A DNA stretch of 64,000 nt from Nageia nagi (lineage: Eukaryota; Pinophyta): the NCBI GenBank assembly GCA_050084985.1, contig JBITNC010000002.1:30380001-30444000 (forward strand), given 5' to 3'. Every line of letters starts with the position of its first letter. Position 1 is the stretch's first letter. The translations under genes and the position numbers were made by a program. Under the pieces are notes generated by a model. It saw only the letters and a program-made list of their open reading frames with translations, searched no databases and was not told where the DNA came from. This document shows, one piece after another, positions 55,150 to 64,000 of the stretch.

Positions 55150-55620
55150 ATTTGTTTTGAAAAGGAAGTCAAAGATGAGTATAATCTAAATTTAAGTACC
55201 CTCTCAATTTAGCAATGAATTCAACAAACATATTCCAAATAAATGTAGAAGATCAATCACAATGATATCTTGGATAACACAAATGTTAGGGAAAGCATTC
55301 AAAGTTATGGGGACTCTTTTAACACTACCAACCATATCTATAGAGGAAGAATATAATTATATGACACCATCAATATATATTGTAATATACAGTTTAATTT
55401 CATTTGCAATAGCTTTAAGAATCATGGTTATCATAGCTCTGGTATGTATCATATATTTATTTACTACCCAATCTTCTAATCTTAGGTATGGATAGAATGG
55501 TGGAGGTCTTCTTATACCCATTGGAGTAGGAGGGACATCATCAGACATTGTAAAGATAGGACTTCTTTCATTTATCCTCTTTTTACTATTTGTTAATTTC
55601 AAAGCTTCTTGCAAAAGATC
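55150..55620 (-). pseudogene. Protease of Tat-3, broken
   Basis: The open part 55357-55614 reads RPPPFYPYLRLEDWVVNKYM then IHTRAM, where Tat-type proteases carry the active-site DTGA; Asp is His and Gly is Arg here. Further on, 55180-55240 reads EFIAKLRGYLNLDYTHL, the usual end of the domain. Tat-1 lacks this whole segment. Confidence 0.7.
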
Positions 55621-56239
55621 TAATTAACCTGGTATCTTTAATGCATCAAAAATAGTCAACTTAAAAGGAGTTTTTTTTAGTTCTTTCATAATATTGTATT
55701 GAGCATATGGGATAAATTTACTTGATTCTACTTCTTGGTGTGTTCTAAAATGTTGAGTGGCTTTTTCTTTATGATAATCGGTAATAAAAGGATACCTCAA
55801 TGTATTATGTCTCTCCTTCTTTAGGACTTATTTTTTGACTACAACTGGGTTTATTTCATCCAAGACATTAGTATGTAAATTTTGAGAAACATTGCTCAAA
55901 TGCTAGCAAACATTACTCAGATTCACTAAAAATTGATATTATTAATTCTAAGGTTGAGTTAAGGGAGCCTTAGCTTTTTTAGGTTCAGGTTGTACTGGAA
56001 TAGATGTATGATTTTGTTGAGTAACTTAAGGTTGCTATGGAATCATTAAAGAAATAGCTCTAGTTTGAACATAATTAGATTATTCTCTATCATATCCTAG
56101 AAGCCAAAAATTTACCATTATGAGATCAATAGTGGGATCTTATGCGAGTTCCATCATTTGGTTAGAATGTAATCCCAAATACTAATTTTGATCAATTGCA
56201 CATGAATCTAAAAAATTAGGAGTTGAACATAGTGAACAT

Positions 56240-57290
56240 CATTCTGTAATTCTTGAGCAACACTTTCTGTAGAACTTATCCTAATAGCATTTTTAATTAT
56301 TTTGGGGACACTTGACTATTCTAGCTAGTTCACCTTGGGCTAGAATCTAGGTTGATACTAGTTATCATATCTTTTGTAATTAAAACTTTGATTCTACCTT
56401 TTTTGCAGAGTGAGCTTATTCGTAAGGTTCCTGATAGTTACCTCTAATTACCTTATTCTTTTCTCTTTTTGAGATTTAGTATCATTACTAGCACTAGTAG
56501 ATGTAGGAGCAGGTAAAGCTGGTACCTGATTTTGAACAATAGGTTTGGGAGGAGGTGCTAAGGCTAAAACTCTAGGATGAGCAATTTGTAGAACTTATTT
56601 AGGAGGTAAATTAGAAAATAAAGGCATAATGGTTCTAAAATGCATCTTTCCAGAGGATACCAAAGTATGCTTAGAGATTTTTGCTATCTAATAAACATCT
56701 AAGAAAGTATCTCTCAACATAATAATAGGCATATTAAGATCAAGGAGAAATGCTTTTCTATAGTACACCAAAGCTTGTGCACTTGTTATAATCCTTATTA
56801 GAATAGATTTCCATGTTCTCTCAAATCTGATATTAAAATCATCAATGGACTCATGAGGATGTCTTTTGATACATGCTATAAGGCTAAGGAATGTACTATC
56901 ATCACCATCTATAGCAAACCTTTTAATTAGAGCCTAACACAACTCTCCCTATGAATTTATAGATTGGGGGGTGAGAATTCTAAACTATTCAACTATTTTT
57001 CCTTTGAAAAAGTGTGATAATAACTTGGTCATCATGGTCTCATTAGTAATATCAAATCTTGAAGCTAACAAAGATACATCTTGATAATGCTCATATGGTG
57101 TCTTGCCAGACCCATCATATTTAGGCAAAACTGCTACTTGAGGTATAATAAGGAAATTAGCAACAACGACTAGAGGATGACCATTATTCCAAGTAAGAAA
57201 ATATATTGGCTAAGCCATGCTTGGAGTATGGGTAGGAGGTGAAAGATTTTTTGAGGTTGAATCGAATACTACTAATAGTGGGATTGCCCT
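56240..57290 (-). pseudogene. Gag of Tat-3, broken
   Basis: Reads PKYDGSGKTPYEHYQDVSLL near 57100-57160, SRFDITNETMMTKLLSHFF near 57010-57060, then FLSLIACIKRHPHESIDDFN near 56860-56910, the core of Retrotrans_gag. A basic C-terminal part (LTNKLTLQKR) is at about 56410. Stops throughout. Confidence 0.75.
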
Positions 57291-57570
57291 TAAGGGAACT
57301 ACTAGGGATACAACCCAAGAAATCTTTCACCTAGTCCTCCTATGAGGAACTGACAACTCTTGGAACCTAAGCTATCTAAGGGAATTTTTGGTACTACTTC
57401 TAGTAAGTCTACATTCTAAAGGTGCCAAGGTTTAAAATGTTTACTGGTTGATATCAAAGTCACCAATAAGGTTAAAAGAACCTTATAATCTTTGAAGGAT
57501 CTAATTGATAGCCCACCATACATGGCTATCTAGCCTATCTATGCCCACTAAATATGGAATTTAGTTCACA

Positions 57571-57592
57571 TCCCATCAACCATGCCAAAAAT
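57571..57592 (-). promoter_or_regulatory. Candidate primer binding site of Tat-3
   Basis: TTTTTGGCATGGTTGATGGG on the element strand, about 12 bases inside the 5' LTR, at the position of the Tat-1 site. Confidence 0.45.
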
Positions 57593-57604
57593 GAAAATAT
57601 CTAC

Positions 57605-59458
57605 TATTGATTAGTATAATGTAACCTCAAAGGGTTTGGTCTAGTCATGTTATCCATTACTTGTAATGATAGGTTCTTTAAGAGAACAAAATGTGGTGGA
57701 AATGCACTCGTGTTGGTTTTTCGCTCAATCTTTGGATTATATGTTAGTTCCTATCTATTATGAAGGTTTAAAGTAACAAGAAAGAGATAAAAAAGTAAAG
57801 AGTTATAGGAAAGAGATAAGCTAATTTAATTGAAACTAAAACAAGAAATATACAACTCGAGCATTGCAACACATGCAGCAGTCCATAGCCAGGATCAAGA
57901 ATAGCAAGCTATCTTACCCTTGGGTCTTGCAATCATAATAAATAGCCATAATTTTAAAAAAAAATCTCACACATAACATTTACAAAAGTAATAAATAGCC
58001 ACTTGTTGCAAGAGGGTAAAGCATTTTCTATTTGTATAATCATATGTGAAAGTATCTTACCAATCTGGGTAAATTTGCTAAAATGTTTAACCTTTTTAAT
58101 TTCTAACAATTCACCATTTATATATTTTTCTCCACTATTGGGTGGTTATATATCATTAATATACATAATTAATCATCTTGAATGAAGCTAGAAAAGAAAA
58201 CTATTCACAATAGATACTACGACTATGTTAGATTACATAGTGAATAAGTACCATCAGCATGACTATTTGGGAATTTGCAATTTCTGAACAATCATGTCCA
58301 TAGAGCTACAATCTTTTTGACATATCATTAATTGGTTCTTCTTCGACACTATAGTTGATTGAAGTGGCATTGTAGCTAATTAAATAAGTACTTATCTACA
58401 ATTTGATAGGTATAATCTGGTACTATGCTTTATCTATAGCTATCTACTTCTTTGTAGCAATTGATGATCCATACTATAGATGTGCATGAATAGAGTAATG
58501 GGGTTTGTGAATAATATATCAACTTAGTTAGGGAAGAAACTACCACTATTATGTGAAAATGAGTTGGATTCAACACATTAATAGGGCCCCAAAGGTCAAA
58601 CACTTAAGATTAAGTGGACCCAAGTATTACCTCTTACCCATTACTCTTAGCTCAGTCTGGTAGGTTCTATTTCCTTCCTCTAGGCTTTGTTGATGATCTA
58701 GCTCTTCTGGGACTTGCTGATTTTAGCCAAAAATTATGACATCATCACTCAAAATTGATGGACTCTATTTGATATCTTTATGAATCATCACTTTCCATTA
58801 CTTATTTCAAGACCTACTAATTTTAGCCAAAAATTGTGATGTCATTGCTCAAAATCGATGGGCTTTGTTTGATATCTTGGACTTGTATTTACAATAATTC
58901 TTAGATATTGTATTCACAACTCTTGAACATTGTAATTACAATAATTCCCAAAAACTTCTCTCGAACACTGTATTTACAATAACTCTCAAAAATTATATTT
59001 ACAACCACTCCTAGAACTTCTATTTACACAACTCTTGGATACTATATTTGCAATAACTTCTAAATAATTTGATAAGAAATTTACAATAACTCCTGGAAAC
59101 TTTTTATTTACAATAACTCTTAGATACTTTGTATTTACAATAACTCTCAAACACTTTGTATTTACAATAACTTTCAGACTTTTTGACAAAAAATTTACAA
59201 TAACTCTCAAACATTTTGACAAGAAATTTAAAAGGCAAAATATTTGAAATAGAGACTTGCACATACAATAGTTAGATTATATATATAATATCTAGCTATT
59301 AATAACACTCAAAATTCTTTAGATTAAGGGCTTATAGAATATTTAGATTTCATGTTATAGGAATAGAATTGGAATAGAAAGAATTTGTGAAAAGAATGAA
59401 AGAATATAAGAATGATAGTGTATTACCTCAATTTAGAGTGCAATTATGAAAGAATATA
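57605..59458 (-). repeat. 5' LTR of Tat-3 (1854 bp)
   Basis: Starts TATTGATTAGTATAATG (TG now TA) and ends AGAATATA (CA now TA); full-length match to 42030-43839. Paired TGACATCA (58737-58744) and TGATGTCA (58837-58844), 100 bases apart. Tandem array at 58880-59232. Confidence 0.92.
58880..59232. repeat. Tandem array in the Tat-3 5' LTR
   Basis: Counterpart of 43311-43615: repeated TTTACAATAACTC blocks alternating with ACTTTGTA or TTTTGACAAGAAA. Confidence 0.8.
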
Positions 59459-59463
59459 ATACC

Positions 59464-59533
59464 CTTAAGTATTAGTGAATTTACAAAGAGGATTAATACA
59501 AACCTTTACATTAATGCATTATACATTTCAATA
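59464..59533 (-). repeat. 5' LTR of Copia-A, remaining part
   Basis: Completes the LTR broken at 42029: CTTAAGTATTAGTG through CATTTCAATA. The two parts give 503 bp against 502 bp for the intact left LTR. GGATG follows at 59534-59538. Confidence 0.92.
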
Positions 59534-59538
59534 GGATG

Positions 59539-60208
59539 TGTCTACTTGATGCTTGTAAATTGAAATGTTATAGTAGCAGTATTGTAGAGCATATTTGAAT
59601 TATTAAGCAATAATTTAAATTATAGAGTATATTTAAATCATTTTGTAATTACCTCAAAATTACCATTTTCCCTTGATAATTTTGTATCTCATTTCTTTCA
59701 TCCAACTTCTCCATCATAGCTATTTTTGATCTTATATGTTGGGCACCAAACTAGTATATTGGTTTCCCTATTCATTCAACCAGTTAGCTTGCTAACTGGC
59801 CAATCGGTTAGGTCAATTAGCCCATCGGTTCGATGTCAAATCTATTAAGTGAAATTTGAAATTTTATTTTCTCTCTCTTAACCATTCACATCATTTTTTC
59901 TCTTGATTGTTACACGCCTTCTCCCATTTACCTAGTCAAATCCTTGAGCATTATCCCATACCCTAATCACCTCTAGAATACCCTATAATATGTCTTGAGC
60001 TTTATTATAGGTGTTGAAGCATGAAAGAGCATTGGGAGATATCTTAGAGCATTGAAGAACTTATATCCTTGTGTATATCATTTTCATTCATTTGTGTGAG
60101 CATGTAGTATGTTTGTAGACTAGATTCATATTAGTTTAGTTTATTTTTATCATATTATCATTATCTTAGCATAATATTAGCATATCACATTATATTATAG
60201 GTATTTTT
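59539..60208. other. Unassigned sequence between Copia-A and Copia-C
   Basis: No gene recognised. GAGCATATTTGAATT at about 59589 recurs near 27797, left of Copia-A. A pyrimidine-rich stretch around 59870-59920 and GTGTGAGCATGTAGTATG near 60095 have the look of LTR or leader sequence, but no partner was found. Confidence 0.4.
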
Positions 60209-60692
60209 TGAGATAATTTAACTATAATATGAACAAATCTAAACTCCTAAGATCACATAAAAGCTCTCAATTCATATCTAACTAACACGTAAAACAATCT
60301 CACAAAGATAACACAAGATGTAAGTGGTTCCTCCAACTAGGAGTACATCCACTAACTAGATCTCTCTTCCTAACAAATATGAACTCTTACAATCCTCCTA
60401 CTCTTTTCTCCTAACCACTATCATATAGCATAAATTTACTTTACAATATGTGTGTGATCACAAAGAAGAATCCATCTATTTATAGGCCAAAATTCCTTTT
60501 TGGATCATGTACAAAAGCATGACATGCACATCCTTTAACCCAAGGGGCATGCTCATGACATGGAGTGTATGACAAGTTACATTATTATATTCACTTAAAT
60601 ATTTAAGCTATCAAATTATACCCTTAATTATTAGTGAATTTAAAAAGAGGATTAATACAAATCTTTACAATAATGCATTATACATTCCAACA
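60209..60692 (-). repeat. 3' LTR of Copia-C (484 bp)
   Basis: Starts TGAGATAATTTAACTATAA and ends CATTCCAACA. TATTTATAGG near 60478 is the TATA box. The purine tract AAGGGGGAG (element strand) follows at 60693-60701. Confidence 0.85.
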
Positions 60693-61399
60693 CTCCCCCT
60701 TAATGCAATATTGGGATAGAGAGAATAAGTGAGAAGAAGAAAAGAAAGTAAGAGAATTCTCCAAACAAATACAACAAATATAAGAAATTTTTACATATTT
60801 GTGAAGTAAGAAAGATCTAATTTGAAACTCACTACTTTTCCAAATATAATCATTAACCATAATCGATTTCAATGTACATGAAGTAGTCATCCAATTGGAA
60901 GTCATGAAGAGTCTTCAAGAGCCTGCATACACAAAGTAAGTAACCTATAATCTCAAAAGAACTTTCAAGTCATAAGCAGCTCAAATAACAAGATCAGTTA
61001 GATGTAACATATTCATATCAACAAAGATAGATGAATCACACAAATACCATCATGAACTTATCAATGGTGCACTATAAGTCATCACAAAGATGTCAAGCCA
61101 AAACTCATAATAATCTGTTGTATATAAAACATGTGTTGATTATCATTACAAAATAGAGCATGCACATACAAGCTAGTCACATATGGATAATTGAATAGTA
61201 CCAAAAGACACATAATAGTTCCTCAAACATGAATAACTAAATAGTGCTAGACTAGCCAATCTTTTACTTTAAAAATTTGTACAAGTTCCTTATGCAAAGC
61301 AAACTTACCATGAAGGTGTACAATAAAATCAACATTATATAGTACAAAATCCTTCTAAAAGTGAAATTATCATCATGAACATAAATTCAACATAAGAAT

Positions 61400-64000
61400 T
61401 CAAACATCACTCCCCTTTGAGGGTAACTTCACCAACCCAGTAGCAATTCTAAGCTTAGAGAACTGAGCTTATAAGAGGGGCATAGTGAACAAATCAATAG
61501 AGTTCAAGGTGGATAGATAATACTCTAGGTGTATGATGCCATCAAGAACCTTTTTCTGATAAAATGGGCATGGATTTCTATATGTTTTGTTCACTAATAG
61601 AACACAGGATTCTTAGCTAAATAAATAACCGATTTATTATATGAAGAAATCAAAAATGAGCCACCTTACTCATACCTAATTTCTTTTAGAAGATGCCTTA
61701 GCCAAATGGCTTCTTAAGTTGCAATAGACATGCATGGTATTCAGCTTTTATAGTAGAAAGAGAAATAGTAGGATACTTCTTAGAAGCCCAAGAGATAGCT
61801 CTTGAACCAATGCTAAACACATATGCAGAGGTTGATTTCCTATCATCTCTATCTCCCCCATAGTCAAAATCTAAGAATCTAGAGAGAACAAATAAGAGCA
61901 ACTTAAAATACTTGAGAGTAAGATCCTTAGTCCCTACAACATACCTCAAGATTTGCTTAATAGCATTGAGGTGCTCAACATAAGGTTTCTGCATAAATCA
62001 TGCCATCAGATTCACTTCAAAGGTAATATCTAGCCTAGATATAGTGAAGTACAGAAGACTACCAATTAATTACCTGTAAGTTATAGCATCAGCCAATTAA
62101 GAGTTGAAGCTTAGAGAAATAGTGATACCAAAAGAGATTGGGATCATAGCATATCTACATTCCTCAATTTTAAACTTTTGTAAGATGTTTGATATATAAT
62201 TAGATTGATTGAGATAAGTGAATTTCTTGTTATGATACACTTACATTCCAAGATAGTAGTGCAAGAGACCAAGATCAATCATTTCAAACAATACCTTAAG
62301 TTTGGATATGCACTCTTAAATGATTTCATCATTGTTCCTAATTATCAAAAGATCATCCACATAAAGAGAATCAAGACCACATCTTTTTCTTGATTGAGCA
62401 CATGTAAATCGATATCAAAAAAACACTTAGGGAAACTAATGTCTACAAAATACCCTAAAATCTTTATATACCAAGCTCTAAGTGGTTGCTTAAGTTCATA
62501 TAATGACTTCTTTAGATTACACATAAAGGATTCTTTACCTTCCATAATGAAACCTTTTGTATGATTCATGAAAATTTTCACATCTAATTCACCATTGAGA
62601 AATGCACTTTTAACATCAAGTTGAAAACTTTCCATCCTTGAGTTGTATAAAAAGCAAGGATAATTCTAACAGTGGGCATCTTTGCCATGAGAGCAAAGGT
62701 TTCCTCATAATCAACATCGTATTCCTAAGCAAAACCTTTAGCTACTAACCTTACCTTGTATTTCTCAATATCTCCAACGGAATTAAACTTGACCTTGTAG
62801 ATCCACTTATTACCAATCACATTCTTCTCATTGGGATAAGAAACTAGATCCCAAGTTTTATTTTTAATAAATGCCTCATACTCCACTTTCATGGTTTCCA
62901 TCTAGCACTTGTGCTTTGAAGCTTGTTTGAAGGAGGAGGGCTCATGCTTGTTATCAATCTTGAAAACTAAAGATTTTTTCAAGGTCATGCTCCTTATTAC
63001 CCTTTGATTTGGAGAGTTTTATTCCTAAGATGACTTGTCTACATCAATATCTAACCAACTAGATGCAACTAAAGAGTCCTCTGGATCATCAACATCCTTA
63101 TTAGAAGTAAATTTTTTAAGAAGTTTATTAAAATTTACATCCCTTAAAAGAAATATGGCTTTGTAGGATGGAGAGTAGAGCTTGCAGCCTATATGCTGAC
63201 TTTCATAACACATAAAGATGCATTTTTCAACTCTTTTGTTCAATTTTTTTCTTTTCTTAAAAATAATGTAAGAGAATGCTTCACAATCAAACACCTTAAG
63301 ATGAGAAAATATTAGGTTTTCTTCTTTACCATGCCTTAAAAGGATTTTTACTTTGAATAGCTTTTATGAGACACCTATTCAAGGTGTAAATAGCAATGCT
63401 CATAGCTTTTTCCTATAAAAAATTAGGAAGATTACCCAACATGCATCTAGCCATTTCCATAATTATTTTATTTTTCCTTTCAACAACATCATTTTGCTAA
63501 GGAGTGTAAGGAATCATAAATTGCCTCTTGATTCCATACTTAGCATAATAGTCATTGAACTCATTGCTATTATATTCTCCTCCATTATTTGATCTCAACA
63601 TCTTGATTTTAAGGTTAGTTTGATTTTCAACAAAGGCCTTAAAAATCTTAAAACTTTCAAAGGTTTGATCCTTGTGCTCAAGTAGATACCCAAATGTTAT
63701 CCTTCTAAAGTCATCAATGAAGGTCAAGATGTAAGATGCTCCTCCAAAGAATGTAGTCTAAAGTGGACCCATCAAATCTAAATGCATAAGTTGAAAAGGT
63801 TGAGATGCTCTTATTACCTTATCTTTTTCAAACTTTTATCTATGCAACTTGCCAAGAATGCACTTCTTACATATACCAACCAAAAAAAAAAATTGAAGGC
63901 AAAATTTCCATAAGTTCCATAAGTTCTTGGTGTTTCATGACTTGAATACTCTTATGGTTAAGGTGCCCTAAATGATGGTTCCAAAGATTGCCTCTAGAAC
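61400..64000 (-). pseudogene. Copia-C pol, broken and partial
   Basis: Integrase core with MTFIDDFRR and MLRSNNGGEYNSNEF (Asp of SDNGGE is Asn) at 63497-63727; C-terminal integrase part FDCEAFSYIIF at 63025-63294; RT with QLDVKSAFLNGELDVKIFMN at 62345-62635 and a WMIF-like remnant of the YVDD strand; RNase H with DFDYGGDRDDRKSTSAYVFS at 61698-61994 and STIKAEYHA. The gene is cut by the window edge. Same domain order as Copia-A. Confidence 0.83.

Larger units (their letters stand above)
42030..59458 (-). mobile_element. Tat-3: Tat-like Ty3/gypsy retrotransposon, decayed
   Basis: LTRs 42030-43839 (1810 bp) and 57605-59458 (1854 bp); duplication ATACA at 42025-42029 and ATACC at 59459-59463, one base apart. 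Right to left: gag, protease, RNase H-like domain, RT, RNase H, integrase, extra ORF. Copia-A' sits in the extra ORF region. The LTRs differ by well over 10 percent by eye in the first 130 bases, so the insertion is old. Confidence 0.92.
28379..59533 (-). mobile_element. Copia-A: old Ty1/copia retrotransposon holding nested elements
   Basis: Left LTR 28379-28880 (502 bp); right LTR 41597-42029 plus 59464-59533, which together make 503 bp. Removing Tat-3 and Copia-B leaves about 8.5 kb. It has a purine tract next to the left LTR, an initiator tRNA-Met primer site next to the right LTR, and GGATG on both sides. Gag-pol is at 29617-33549; the leader is unusually long, about 2.8 kb. LTRs differ by roughly 10 percent by eye, so it is old. 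Confidence 0.92.
60209..64000 (-). mobile_element. Copia-C: third Copia-A relative, runs off the right edge
   Basis: 3' LTR, purine tract and the 3' two thirds of pol are in the window in the same order as Copia-A; the rest is to the right. Diverged from Copia-A and broken by stops. Confidence 0.88.

Overview
This window is plant nuclear DNA made almost entirely of nested, mostly decayed LTR retrotransposons, with remnants of a pentatricopeptide repeat (PPR) gene and a CACTA-type transposase gene. No intact host gene, rRNA, tRNA or CRISPR array was found. AT-rich sequence, old LTR pairs (more than 10 percent divergence by eye), multi-level nesting and stop codons that mostly look like C-to-T or G-to-A decay of Gln and Trp codons suggest a large-genome seed plant, most likely a gymnosperm. 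The lineage is inferred, not shown.

Layout. 1-1909: 3' part of a gag-only LTR element on the + strand; its 5' end lies left of the window. 1910-14168: Tat-like Ty3/gypsy element (Tat-1, minus strand), its left LTR cut by the gag-only element. 14169-14605 and 19896-20166: two halves of one Copia gag (Copia-D), split by a 5.3 kb chromovirus-like element (14610-19895) that has perfect 5 bp target duplications but lacks the RT palm and integrase core. 20167-21699: unassigned. 21700-24710: Tat-like fragment (Tat-2). 24720-28335: PPR pseudogene pieces flanking a CACTA transposase pseudogene. 28379-59533: an old Copia element (Copia-A, duplication GGATG). It contains a young, nearly intact Copia element (Copia-B, 35449-40698, duplication GGTTC), and its right LTR holds a 17.4 kb Tat-like element (Tat-3, 42030-59458, duplication ATACC/ATACA). 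Tat-3 itself contains a truncated relative of Copia-A (Copia-A', 44147-48955). 60209-64000: a third Copia-A relative (Copia-C) running off the right edge.

How the parts fit. Tat-1 and Tat-3 are related elements with 1.81-1.85 kb LTRs and the order gag, protease, RNase H-like domain, RT, RNase H, integrase, then a large extra ORF. The extra RNase H lies before RT, whereas Tat-2 has the usual RT, RNase H, second RNase H order. The extra ORF after integrase ends, in Tat-1, in a long predicted coiled coil and matches no family I recognise. These two points, with the gag-only element, are the main leads. Copia-B is the only element that looks recently active (5 differences between its 621 bp LTRs; one stop and one homopolymer frameshift in gag).
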